Origin: Pararge aegeria
Lineage: Eukaryota > Arthropoda > Insecta > Lepidoptera > Nymphalidae
Assembly: GCF_905163445.1 (NCBI RefSeq)
Contig: NC_053185.1
Location: 20,354,001 to 20,418,000, forward strand
Length of the DNA stretch: 64,000 nt
Reading direction: 5' to 3'
Shown: piece after piece, positions 43,347-54,900 of the stretch
Layout: each line of letters opens with the position of its first letter
Numbering within the stretch: position 1 is the stretch's first letter
The notes under the pieces: generated by a model
The model's database searches: none
What the model saw: only the letters and a program-made list of their open reading frames with translations
What the model was told of the DNA's origin: nothing
Translations under genes and position numbers: made by a program

Positions 43347-46300
43347 CTGTAACAATGATGCGTTCATAATTAATAATATTGTCAAAAATCTCCCAGTTTC
43401 CGGCATCGTCTTTAGACTACAAATCAATAATGAAAAGATAACTTTAGGCCGAATCACTGGGCATCAGGGGATAGCAATAAGTAGCGTTAATAATAGATCC
43501 ATTATTCCTTCTTCTTCATCATCATCATTGTCAACCCACTACCAGCCCACCTCAAAGCACGGGTCTTCTTTATGAATAAGAAGGGTTTAAACGGTAGTTC
43601 ACCACTCTGGGCATGTTCGGATTGGTGGGACTCACACTCCTTTGAAGACATTATGAAAAATTATATGGCAAGCAGTTTTCCTCAGGATATTTTCCTTCAC
43701 GAATATTGAATTTCAAAGCGCACGAAACTCCGAAAAGTGCGTGCGGTGGATTGATCTAGGTCCCCCGAAAGTAAGGCCGACGTCTTAACCAGCCTGGAGG
43801 CTACCACTTTTTCGTGCCTAAACATGAACTGAATTCTAGGCCAAAATATAATGGTATTGCTAATCAAGTAGTTTCCCATCAAAAAGGAATACTTGAAGGA
43901 TTAGTTTTTGTTAGCATAACCCACCCGTGAACACGAGGAAGGCCAGCGGCACGCCGACGGCGGCGCCCAGTGCGTGCGCCGCCCACGCCACGTGGTGGTA
44001 CGACACGTGCGGCTCGGGAGCACGCAGCAGGGCCCAGCAGCCCTCCGACGCGCCCAGCACCACCACGCTGAGCGGCCGGAACCACCACAGCGGAATGTGG
44101 CCGAATCTGCAACAACAACACCTTCATTATTGATATCACCAGACTACAACGAAATCTTATCGAGAACCTCAAAGTGAAAGTTCTATTACCCACTTAATTA
44201 CACATTTATTATCGTTGTTGTGGTTTGTTATAAAAAAGATGCACAAAGTACACAAAAACTCATTGGAGTTTAGGAACTTCAAGTAAACTATTGTATACCT
44301 GAGATATCTACTGATTGAAGATAGAGAAGTATTGAGCTGTTCTGGAGCCAAATTACCGTAATTGTAAATTCAAAATTCAAATTCAAAAATTCATTATTCG
44401 TGTAGGCCTATCGCAGGCTTATAAAACATTCATACATATATGTTTACATAATTGAAAGGGCATGGTGATAACTTCCTTCGCTAACTAATGCTACGAGGGT
44501 TCCAAACGCGCCCACAACAAACTAAAGCCGGGTAATTTTTATTTGTTATCATCTCACAGTCAATTAATATTAAGATATGAAGTGAGCGCAATTCACACTA
44601 CCCCTTTTTTATCGTTTACGTAATCCTCAGCATTTTATTAGGATTTTTCTATAAGCTTAGGTTTTATATACACTTTGAAAAGAATTTCATTTGGTAAATA
44701 GTTATAAAATAATATACAATTGCCCATGAATGAATAAGCAATTTTATGTAGCCCAGTGAACTGCACTTCGACTTTTTTTTGCTTCTAATATTTATATTGA
44801 TACAGTCCATTTTCTTTTAAATTTTGTTATATTTTTAAGGACATAAATTAAATTTTTAAATATGTACTGTCTATGCACCGGCATTATTTTAACTTCTTTA
44901 AATTTATCCTTGATTTTTTATATATATATATATGTAATTGTGGCACGTTTTCGCAAAAGTAGAATTGTCAGTTGCATTCTCCACAAAGTCCAGTAACGGA
45001 AACGGTACACACCTGAGGCACACGTTGGGCAGGTGTGCGGTCAGCAGCGCGTACACGGCGGCCGATGCGCCCACCACGCGCACGCGCGGCTGCAAGGCGC
45101 CGGCACCCAGCGCTCCCGCCGCCACGCCGCCCAGCCACACCAGCGCCACGCGCGACCAGCCCTGCTCGCGCTCCAAGTGCCAGCCCACCTGCAGCGAGGC
45201 ACGGCACACATCAAAACCCATTAATTTGGCGAAATTCCTGGCGCTGCGCTCGCCAAAGTCTGAGTTCCAGCTTGGGTCCGTTGGAAGGACACGGTTGCGA
45301 CTTAGTTATTTCATACCTCATCTTCCTTTCAAGTAGGCCTAACATAAGCACCGGTTTGAAAGGCAGATTATTATATTGAGACCATTTTAAAATTTGACAA
45401 TCATCGTTCCGTCTTGCGGAAGATAAAAGTGGATCGGTGAGTTTTCTCGTAAATTCAAGAATCTCATAATTTTTACACTGTTTTACAGACAGCATCGTCA
45501 TTCACATTCTCAGATAAAAACGCAGTTATGTAATAACTTCTTCCATAAAAGCCCACAATACAAATCCTTGCTTTCTTACGCAAATCACAGTTCAGTTGAA
45601 AGACCTAAACAAATATTCAGGGAAGCCAAAGCGAATCAGACTGGATCTGAGGCAAATTATTCCCAAACTGGCTCCCGTCAGGAGGCAAACTCGGAAGACC
45701 ACCTTTACTTATGTCTCTAACAAATCAGGTGAGATGCGGCGTAGCTTTGCTCATAAGTAAACTTACAGTGAGCGCCACCAGGGCGTTGATCGCGAGATGC
45801 GCGGCGCCTGCGTGCACCAACCCATACGTGAGCAGCCGCCACGGCTCCTGCCACCACGGGCCCGGGGCCCACTCCAGCTTTGCGCGCCATTCGTCCGGAC
45901 CGCAAAGATGCACCATCACCTGAGAAAACGATAATTATAAAAACACGTTCTTTTAGCACCGATTTTGTGTTTTGTTTGTTTTTCTATAATGGCTTGAGCT
46001 ACGGGAAGTATTCTAAGCACATAATATCTACAGCATCAGAGAAAGATTTGGAGATGGATACAAAATGTTTCTGAACCACTCTAATAAACTGATATTATCA
46101 ACACTTTAAAGGAACATCCTGGTCATTCCTATCATTTAATTTGAAACTAAAACAAATGTTAGCCAAAACCTACATTTTTGTGAGATTAAACCAACAGAAG
46201 CCAAAACCAGAACTTAAGAAAATAATATCACTTACAATTAAAAACAGCATCGTGATGATGAAGTATGGGGGCCGTAGAGCATCTTTTAACTTTTCCTTCC

Positions 46301-46756
46301 TCTTTTGAAACTTCGTTTTCGCCTGTGTTTTTATTCCAGTTTTGATTGATGGGTATCTAGGTTTCTTAACTCCCCAAACACCTAAGGTAAGACCAGCTTG
46401 AAGCCGGCAGGAGGATTTCTGAAGAGGCTTGTTTCCGAGGAGTCGTCGGTTCTCCCCTGGGCTGTTGGTTCTGCTATCGCTGCAAAGCCCCAACTCCTCG
46501 TTTTCAGCCCAGGCCTGCGCTGGCGGCGGCTCTTCTGGCAGGACCCGTCTGCCTTGGTGTACTGGTACTTCTTGATAGTTTACATTGAGCCGTTCCACCT
46601 GATTGGAACAAGATATTAACACATTATTATTTTAGTTAAAAAAAGTTTTTATTTTCGTTGCTAACACGGCGAAGGAACAAATTCATACTATGGCACGGTG
46701 GTTTAATTTTTTTATTATTTACAAACCTGTTCGCAGTCCTCCGCATCTGGAGCCAT
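43222..46756 (-). CDS. Rhomboid intramembrane serine protease, 6 exons, 342 residues
   Basis: Exons in transcript order: 46756-46727, 46598-46236, 45919-45767, 45188-45013, 44106-43925, 43346-43222. They total 1029 nt, with GT-AG introns and matching phases. A hydrophilic N-terminal region (about 115 residues, Lys-rich near the membrane) precedes TM1 (about 118-136); then come the WR motif of loop 1 (W158-R159), HLAIN in TM2 (H172, N176), GASA with catalytic S224 in TM4, AAHALG with catalytic H285 in TM6, and TM7 in the last exon, ending DPLT. W, N, S and H spacing closely follows what I recall for Drosophila Rhomboid-1 (W151, N169, S217, H281). Such proteases cleave membrane-tethered ligands such as EGF-type precursors in the secretory pathway. 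Size fits the Rho/Ru/Stet group; which one is not decided. Confidence 0.93.
43510..43812 (-). mobile_element. SINE family C in rhomboid intron 5
   Basis: Has the (CATCAT) tail at its left, 'gaataagaagggttta', 'cggattggtgggactcac' and a tRNA-like head near 43760-43810. Inserted in the same orientation as the host transcript. Confidence 0.75.
43925..44106 (-). CDS. Rhomboid exon 5: catalytic histidine exon
   Basis: Encodes TM5 and TM6 with HHVAWAAHALGAAVG, including the dyad histidine H285. It ends in phase 1 at GTGGGT. Reading through the donor would stop after three more residues (GLC), giving a protein without TM7; the downstream exon in matching phase argues for splicing. Confidence 0.9.
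44395..44680 (-). repeat. Dispersed repeat D in rhomboid intron 4
   Basis: Inverted relative to the copies at 10620 and 33290; ends 'ggatttttctataagctta'. Includes 'ctacgagggttccaaacgc', also found near 4510. Confidence 0.6.
45013..45188 (-). CDS. Rhomboid exon 4: catalytic serine exon
   Basis: Encodes TM3 and TM4 with VVGASAAVYALL; the serine codon is at 45065-45063. Donor GTGTGT, acceptor CTGCAG. The exon is extremely GC-rich. Residues 183-241. Confidence 0.93.
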
Positions 46757-46759
46757 TGT

Positions 46760-48450
46760 TCGCGAATGATATCCTTGTCATCTTCTAGAAGAGGTCAGTA
46801 GAGCGTCACACCATACCTCCGGCAAATTCTGAAGACAAATGACACCTCTGGTTAAATCCCATTAAATTTATACCGCACTTGAAGGAAAATCAAGTTATTA
46901 TATTTAACTTCATAATTAGGGTTTCCCTTTAATTTGCCCGGAAATTAGAGTTATTAATACATTATTGCGGTTAACTTATAAATGTAAGAAACACAGATTT
47001 GAAAATTGAATATTTCTTCTTATCATTAGCTAATAAGGAATATGACGTATTTTTACACTTTACAAGCTTATCAAGGTAGGTTTTAGGAATTTGTTCATCA
47101 ACAATACGTGTTGCTCTTTATAATTAAACAATTTCCCGTTTAACATTGTTTTGACAACAATATTTGCTGAGCTACTATTAGGTACTACGAGAATAAGTAT
47201 AGTACCTACATTCAATTTGCCGCAAAGTTTGACGTTGTATTAATTGAATTGGGGTCAATTTAATTTGCAACTTTCCTTCCTATTTTAAATGTATCTGTCG
47301 TTACCACTAACACTGAGCATAGTGTGGTTGGACAATACTCACCCGTAAAAAAATTTATAGAATACTTAAAGTATTCTATAATTTTTTTAACCTTAATCAT
47401 TCTCAACTTTTTAGCGTTCCACTTCTTCTCACAGGCTTTATGTAAGTATTACAAGAGAGAGGGGGATTTATAGGTGAAACCCTCTACGCAGCTCCAAGGT
47501 GGGCGTTACTGGTATGCTAGTGCTAATAGCGTAGCTAGCTAGTAGCCAAGCCGCACTGGGGTAGCGTGGGGAGGGGCCCGCGCCCTGCAGTGGGCCGGTA
47601 ATGGTTGGATATTATGATGGTGATGAACCGTTGGCTTCTAAACAATCTAAACATTATAGAAATTATAAATAGCAACGTACACTTTGTGTAACGCCTGCTA
47701 ATATACAATATTTTCTAAGCTGACTTACGAGGTCAGTTGTCAGTATCAGACGCAGGAACGTTATGTGACAAAGATTTGAATAACAGGTTATTTGTAAAGT
47801 TTTATGTAAAATCTTGTCATCACATCACTAACTTTGATTAATTAATACGTTAATATCTGTTTCTAATACAATTGTGGTACCTTTAGAGACGCTTCAAACG
47901 GTATAAGTTTGTGGTTTAACATAATATTACATTTAAGATAGTGTGGGTACATTACCTTGTACTATAGCCTCTATATCCCTAAATATTGGAATTTCCAGCG
48001 TAACAATAATATCCTCCACAAATAATGATATCTCATTATGTTGCTTTAACCCATATTATTTAGAAATATGGACGGCTGACTTTTGGTCACGTATGTTGTT
48101 GAACAACATCAGAGATTTCGGGGAATGAGGCAGTAATGAACGAACAAAACCACAAACTAACGAATTAAATTGTCACGATTATTAATTAATATTTTTATTT
48201 TGCACTTATAATTTCAATTATTTTATTGAATACAACGTGTGTATAAAATCCGGTTCAATAGGCTATCGCAAATGCCAAACATTATCAAAAACTGTGACCT
48301 GCCAATTACCTATCAAAAAGGAGTTACAATTTAACCAACATACTGTCAAAATAATTAGTAAGCTTCCAAAAAGTTTTCATAAAAGATTAAAATCTGAAAA
48401 GTCAATATGGTTTTTCGGTAGATAAATTAGTGCTTTTTTATAATTAATTA
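46760..48450. other. Rhomboid upstream region and intergenic DNA
   Basis: The rhomboid promoter should lie here (transcribed leftward), but no start site can be placed. A long hairpin occurs at 47347-47388 and a family C SINE fragment at about 47540-47635. Otherwise nothing is recognised. Confidence 0.45.
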
Positions 48451-48454
48451 AATA

Positions 48455-48705
48455 AATAAATATACTACGGCAATACACACATCGCCATCTAGCCCCAAAG
48501 TAAGCGTAGCTTGTGTTATGGGTACTACGATGACTGATGAATATTTTTAATGAATAATATACTTAAAATACTTATATTATACAGATAAACACCCAGACTC
48601 TGAAAAGCATTCATGTTCATCACACAAACATTTTCCAGTCGTGGGAATGGAACCCACGGCATTTGACTCAGAAAGCAGGGTCGCTGCAAACTGCGCCAAT
48701 TATTA
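48455..48705 (-). mobile_element. SINE family A, minus-strand copy
   Basis: Body and head as in the copy at 5396-5647. The B-box region has a G in place of the usual C ('gtgggaatggaaccc'), which would weaken Pol III promotion. Confidence 0.8.
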
Positions 48706-48722
48706 ATAATCCAAGCAGATAA

Positions 48723-48742
48723 CCCCCCCCCCCCCCCCCCCT
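48723..48742. repeat. Uninterrupted run of 20 C
   Basis: A pure C homopolymer (G on the minus strand) between a SINE A and a repeat E copy. Length is likely variable and subject to sequencing error. Confidence 0.9.
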
Positions 48743-48754
48743 GGTAAGTGGAAA

Positions 48755-49010
48755 ATCATCGCCTATAAACAGAGCAACACTTCGCAGGGCATGCTAGCAA
48801 CACATCTTGCAAAGTGTTGCTGTGTCCATCAACCTGAAACGTATCGTACTTGTAAAGTCTCATGTGTAATAAATAAAATGGGCAACCTTTCAGACCGGGA
48901 CATATCATTCCGACAGTGCTGCTTAGCGGCAGAAATAAGCATGGCGGTAGTACGTCCCGGGACAAGCTCTGACACAAAAAGCTTTGCTACTTTTGAATGG
49001 CTATAATCTC
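48755..49010 (+). repeat. Dispersed repeat E
   Basis: Parallels 10070-10345 ('gctgcttagcggcagaaat' and 'gacaagctctgacacaaaaa'). Starts 12 bases after the poly-C run. Confidence 0.6.
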
Positions 49011-49052
49011 ACCCGTTTAAATTTAACACTAATAAAAAACTATAAAAACATA

Positions 49053-49525
49053 GGGTAATTCCGGGGGAGATAGCCTTACGGGAGAGATTGCCAATAGATA
49101 AAATTCCGACCAAAAGACAAGAGATGGCATTAGTTAAGTACGCTTCGTATAGTGACCGATGACAAGTGTCCGTGAGTTTTTCTCAAAAGAGTTAATGAAA
49201 AGGTAATTAAATTGTAGTTTTTTTATTTGATTATACATTAAATTTAAGGCAAGGGGATATTATATTACGTGGTAGCAAAATTGTTTTACTATATTTGCCT
49301 GTTTTAGCAAATTTATTGTAGTAGGTACTCCTGGACAATCTGGGAGAAATGGCCAGTCGTAAGGTTTTTTTGACATGCCAGATTGTTTATTTTTCTTTGC
49401 TAGTCGACTGATTCTTATTATATTTGATAAGAGATTAAAATAATAGTTTGATTTATTATTATTCGTTGAAAATCTGTTTAAAATTATTTTAAAAGTTACT
49501 AGGGCCATCTCCCCCGGAATTACCC
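49053..49525. mobile_element. MITE-like element with 23-bp terminal inverted repeats
   Basis: The left end 49053-49075 and right end 49503-49525 are inverted repeats matching at 22 of 23 positions, beginning GGGTAATTCCGGGGGAGAT. The interior is AT-rich with related sub-motifs ('gggagagattgcc', 'gggagaaatggcc'). The longest minus-strand frame inside (about 97 codons) has no recognisable transposase motif. No clear target-site duplication is visible. Confidence 0.7.
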
Positions 49526-49529
49526 AGCA

Positions 49530-51280
49530 ATAATAAAATATCTTCAATTTCATTTAAACCTACCTGGTAAGGGCAATTAATTGGCCAAAATCGTTTCCCA
49601 AGCTTTTGCCATAATTCAGAATAACTCTCAATTCAACTTAGTTACTTATTATTAGAATTGGACTTTATTGGACGATGTCCTAAAAAACATAAGTATATAT
49701 GTATGTCAAAATAAATATAAGTAATATCTGAACTATTTGTTGGTAAGAATGAGATTTTCCGGCTGCGAACCTATAGTTAGTATACAAACGAACCAACAGG
49801 AAAAAAAACTAGAACGAGTGAAACCCAAAACTTTTAATTTAAAAATTTTGAAAATATCTGTTCTTCGGATATCTCGGCAATAATACAATAAAATTAAACC
49901 GTATAAAAAATTGACATGCAACATGAGTTCGATTCCGTTGCAGCGCACCAAAGTGCACTACCAAATAGATCGTCATAATCCAAATCGGTGCAGCAATGAC
50001 AGTTAGGTATTCCATGTAATTGAGTGTCATGCACGGTGTACTGGCGTTCAGTATGCAGCCATCGCGCGTTGTAGCGATGCCGGGGGATGTAGTCCGAGAG
50101 CAGGTAGGATTTTTTTTTATATGCGGTTTCACCCACTACGTTTAGATAGAAACGTAATAAAAAATGGCAAAGTTTTTACGTTGGAAACTGATCGATTTGA
50201 TTTTTGACGTTAGAGTAAAGCAGGTTACTTTTTATCCCAGATAAACAAATGGTTTCCACGTTATAAAAACGGACGAAGAACCCTGCAACAGCAAGGAACA
50301 GTATTTTAGTACCTCTTACCTACTACTACACCTAATCCAGTAACGTCATTCAAACCGCGCGATTGAGCCCTCTTGATTACTAGGAAGTTATTTTATTTTT
50401 AATTTCCTCTAAATTAATACCTTATAAGCTTGGTGTTCAAATAACATGCGTTATTAGGCAATACCATCGTCTGGATAAAAAAATTAAACAAATGATTTAA
50501 TATGTTACGGTCGTAACAAAACTCTCTTTATTCCATTATGCCTGAGATAACAACCTATTTTTAAGAGCTCTTATAAATAGGTTCATAACTAAATATACTG
50601 AAGGATTGTAGTGAAGTGATAACGGACCTATTCTTTAAATTTAATGCGTAGTTTTGCGCCATGTTCTATTTATAATCCCACAAAAAAACACAGTCCTGAA
50701 ATTGTCTTCTATCGAAATCGCTATTTGTGTACAAAGATAAATTAAATCAAATGTCAATAACCTCTTCATAATTTGTCAACCGTCTCTTGGTGTAGCTTTA
50801 GCTCTACGATGTTTGTTTCTGGCTTCCTAGATAGGTTGGTGTGTCTGTCTGTTATAGCAGCAATCAGATATGCTTAAGGAAGGATTGGCGATTATGAATA
50901 TTTATGCCTGATAAGTATTGGTGTAGCTTGACGATGACTTAGCTTATTGTTTTGATTATGATGGTGCTTGTTTATTTCAGACTCGCCTCGCTGACTCGTA
51001 ACGTTAACTATCTGTGATTATAAACATCCACATACTATCCACATACATATAATTATTACCAAAACTATTATGTATTTACACTGAGTTTAATAAAATGCTG
51101 ATTAGGTATTTATCATGTAAGAGCCTAGAGTTAGTTAGTGTATTGGCGATGTCCCGTAATTTGGAGAGCATGTTAAGCTGCCGTCGGTCCCGTGATGATA
51201 AGCGTTGAAGCCCGGTGACCCGCATTCGAGCAACGTGATGGGTTAATGCTTTAAGTAGTTTCCCTAAAAAACTGGAAAAC
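49530..51280. other. Intergenic DNA, nothing recognised
   Basis: AT-rich. Overlapping minus-strand frames around 49733-50136 have no domain resemblance. No repeat of the families listed here is evident. Confidence 0.45.
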
Positions 51281-51289
51281 CATAGTTTA

Positions 51290-51530
51290 TAAATAGAGCA
51301 ATACTTCTGACGGCGTGCCACGAACGTGCCGCCCTGTGTCCATCAACCCGAGGCGTTGTTGTTAAGCCTCATGTGCCTGTATTTGCTCCGACAACAACGC
51401 CCTTGAGGCCGGAACACAGTATTGTGAACAATACTGCCCGGCAGCAGAAATAAGCATGGCGGTACTACTTTCCCGGACGAGCTCTGCCTCAAAAAAACTC
51501 TACTACTTCTTCAAGAGGAGTATGCAGAGC
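51290..51530 (+). repeat. Dispersed repeat E
   Basis: Best match to the 10070 copy: 'aacgtgccgccctgtgtcc', 'ctcatgtgcctgta' and 'acgagctctgcctc' in order. Confidence 0.65.
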
Positions 51531-51709
51531 AGTGGGACATTATAAGGCTTAGGACAATTCACAAATGGGCAATCATTATTTGTCTAAAGTTATTACGTTA
51601 ACCTATTTCGATTATCGCCAACTTTTTAAAAATTACAATCTAAGTAACAAAAAGCGAAGTTACCTACCGCTAGCGTATTGTTTTAGTTCCTAAATGGTAA
51701 TTTAAAAAA

Positions 51710-51749
51710 AATAATCTATGCTAGTATCATTTGACTAGCATAGATTATT
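51710..51749. repeat. Perfect 16-nt-arm hairpin
   Basis: Arms 51710-51725 and 51734-51749 are exact reverse complements around an 8-nt loop. Confidence 0.9.
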
Positions 51750-51754
51750 ATTAT

Positions 51755-53090
51755 ATTGCGTTTTTTCTTTGTTCCAACATGGCACCCAATTGCCGCCATA
51801 TTGACTTTTGATTTTGGCTATCACGAGAATCATTAAAATTGGCCCACATATTTCGTACCTAGAGCGTCACACAACAACATAGTTGGCAAAGCCGCGCCCT
51901 CTAGCTAGTTTAACATAAAAATAAAAACTCTTGGCGAGCACTAATATGACCAAGATGCTAATCTCTGCAAATACTTTCTATTAGACCTCCCACCACGATA
52001 TTTTATCATATGAGTAGCTACAGTTAATAAAGTGTATTTATAGAGCCAATATGCCCTCACATTCAGTTGTGTGAAAAAAAATTTAACGACCGTGGTTTCC
52101 GTTGATTCAACTTTGGATTATAGAAATCTAAATAATTGTATGTCTAACATTTACAATCTTTTGCCTCTAACATTCTTAAGGAATTCATTATTAACTAAAA
52201 AAAATGAGTTAACCGTGCTGATATGGTCATAAAATGAGTGAGTGGAAGAAAACGACATATAGCGTGACACACTTTTATGGCTTTGGTGAAGGCAAAAAGG
52301 CAGATGTTTATAGAGTGAATACGTTTTAAAAAATATCTAGGATTGAATGTATAGGTACACGCAGAAACCTTCAACTATGTATACTCATTAACACCAACGT
52401 ACAATACGCAACAATTTTTGTACGCCTAATTTGTAGCAATGGTAAATAACATTCGTTATTATGTTCTATGTTTTTTGGCATGTTTGGCAAACAAATACTC
52501 TATTCTATTCTAGAAAAAAAAAACCATCAATCAGAACCGAAATCTGATTTAGAAACTGACCTATTATGCTATACTATACTATATAATAGCGGTCAGTGGA
52601 ATGTAGACTAGTCGTCTACCCTACAATAGTTGAACTTGACATATTTTGATACGCGCGCAGCCGGTTTGCTCTGTACTCATTTACACCAGTAGTTCAAATA
52701 TTTGGTTAAACATGAAAATGATTAATTGCTAATAATTCTAAGTAGGTATTTGGTCGCGTTTATCTTATCAGCTGGTAACTGGTGCATTTCATATAATACA
52801 ATGAACTTCGAAGTAAATTAATTTAAATTGATATCATTACCGAGAAATACCGCGGTTTGGTTTCGTTATTATAAAAGCAGGTTAGTTAGTGGATCCCGTT
52901 TTATCTGCGAGAAAAACAATGCTTAAAATACTTATTATAATATTTTTTGTTTTTATCCACTTCTAAAACAGTTGGAGGTTTTCAATTCGGTTGTTTTTTC
53001 TTTCCGACCACACCACACAGAGCTCCGACTGGAATTACAGAATAATCCTACATCTTTACTTATAATAAATCTGTAACTGGAAGATCTTCG
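51755..53090. other. Intergenic DNA, nothing recognised
   Basis: No coding-like segment or known repeat. Confidence 0.45.
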
Positions 53091-53094
53091 ATTC

Positions 53095-53131
53095 TGATTC
53101 GATTTCAGATACAGAATCTGAAATCGAATCA
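53095..53131. repeat. Perfect 16-nt-arm hairpin
   Basis: Arms 53095-53110 and 53116-53131 match exactly with a 5-nt loop. It directly precedes the dispersed element at 53140. Confidence 0.9.
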
Positions 53132-53139
53132 CATTTGAT

Positions 53140-53616
53140 ATTTGTAGAAAATTTTGACCGGGGGATGTCAGTCTGTCTGTCTGTCTGTCTGTCCGGGCAT
53201 CACGTGAAAACTATTGAACGAATTCAAATAAAATTTGGTATAGTTGTAGCTGATATTCCGGGTCAACATATAGGATACTTTTTATCCCGATAAACAGTAA
53301 GTTTCCTCCGGGAAATGGGATGAAAATAAATAAAAAATTTCATCCCATTTCCCGATGCTGTTTCGATTTCGATTTTTTTTGGTTTGGTAGTATCAATTAA
53401 GGCTGTATAACATCACGCTACGGCAAAAAAATATCCTTTTTAAGAGATTCCGATGCGTGCGATGCGTGAACGGTAAACGTTACGCCTAACGACGGAAATA
53501 TGTAGTATGTATATCGAAATTGTTTCTTTAAAGTTCTATAAAACAGTCCGCGACAACATACAACTACTTTTTGAAGTTGACTCATTCGCGGACGAACTCG
53601 CGCGGGTCGCAGCTTG
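53140..53616 (+). mobile_element. Helitron-like or related dispersed element with (GTCT)n
   Basis: Includes a GTCT microsatellite at about 53167-53192, 'aaataaaatttggtatag', 'taggatactttttatccc' and an end 'cgcgcgggtcgcagcttgtt' resembling the 20138-20155 terminus with CTTG instead of CTAG. A 17-nt-arm hairpin lies inside at 53309-53354. Confidence 0.4.
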
Positions 53617-53682
53617 TTATAAGATTACTTTGAAATGGTTGCCAAGTCAAGTCATTATTTCTGGTCACAAATAATAAGTATA

Positions 53683-53942
53683 AGTATACTACGAAAATAC
53701 ACACAACGCCATCTAGCCCCAAAGTAAGCGTAGCTTGTGTTAGGGGTACTAAGATGACTGATGAATATTTTTTTTTTTTTTTATGAATGAAATACACATA
53801 AATACTTATAATATACAGATAAACACCCAGACACTGAAAAACATTCATGTTCATCACACAAACATTTTCCAGTTGTGGGAATCGAACCCACGACCTTGGA
53901 CTCAGAAAGCAGGGTCGCTGCGCACTGCGCCACTAGGCCGTC
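53683..53942 (-). mobile_element. SINE family A, minus-strand copy
   Basis: Well-preserved head with 'gggaatcgaacccacgacc' and A-box complement 'ctgcgccactaggccg'. A poly-T of about 14 interrupts the body near 53770. Confidence 0.85.
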
Positions 53943-54823
53943 AGTCACAATAAAGGAGCTGTCGATAACGGTGGAATTTTTTTGTAGGTTGTTTAATCAA
54001 GTAGTACATGCATATTTTTCATATATCATAGATAGATTTCTTAGCGTAACCCAATTAATAAACTTTATATTCCAAAGTTTTACTACTTTGGGGCTTTCTA
54101 TTGCAATTTTCTTACAGATCTCTATTTTTTATGAAAATTATTCTCTATGTTACTTTCTTAAAACTTAGCTTTTCTAGTGGTAAAAACGGTTTAAATGGGG
54201 ACCTGTATTTTAAATTAGCATTTAAATAAATAAAAAATAAATGTTTGGTTTTCATTGTTATACCTAACTCCAAGTGTCTTTATCGTGTTAAGTTCATCTT
54301 TTAGAGTATGTTTTGATTTATCTCGTTGTAATAAATACACTATAGAGACCGATAACAGTTCACTAGTAGATGAGGGCCCCACAAGCATGATTTGCGTAAG
54401 GCATCAAGCTGATCATATGACGTGCTTAATTTGAGTGCTTAAATATAATACTTAATATGAAAGTTTTTTATTCAAAACATGTACTTATTTCAATAAGACA
54501 TACAAAACACCGTGCCTTATTAAAAATCCATAGGCACCTCACCTACCTTTGTAGTTGGTATACTCATTTTGTATGTGTAAACTAACTTCCTCTCTACGAT
54601 ATTTATTATTGAGGAGTTGCGAACAGGGAAAACCAAAAGAATTACCAAATCGTATCATATAATGTGGAATTCCTCAAAATATTATTGGGTTGTTGTTTAC
54701 TTACACATAATAATAGTGACAAAAAGGGCTTAAAATTATTCGCAAACAAACAGAACAAAAACCCAATTAGGTGTATAATGCTGATATACCTATATTATGT
54801 TAAAGACGAGAATGATTAACGGT

Positions 54824-54900
54824 AATTATGAGTTTAATTTGCTATTCGCGAAAAGCAGGAGAATCTGTGTGGTATAATTTATTATTTCTTCAATCTTTAT
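54824..54900 (+). repeat. Repeat G fragment
   Basis: Contains 'cgcgaaaagcaggagaatc' and 'tatttcttcaatctttatac', as in the 16845-17085 arm, without an inverted partner. Confidence 0.65.

Noticed and set aside
43879..44193. Minus-strand 104-codon frame rich in Arg and Gly
   Set aside because: Wrong frame of rhomboid exon 5; the correct frame contains the TM6 histidine motif and joins exon 4 in phase.
44938..45379. Plus-strand frames of 114-132 codons
   Set aside because: Antisense shadow of the GC-rich rhomboid exon 4; no hydrophobic or domain pattern, and the minus strand carries the catalytic motif.
46398..46619. Plus-strand 73-codon frame over rhomboid exon 2
   Set aside because: Antisense to a spliced coding exon; no supporting feature.
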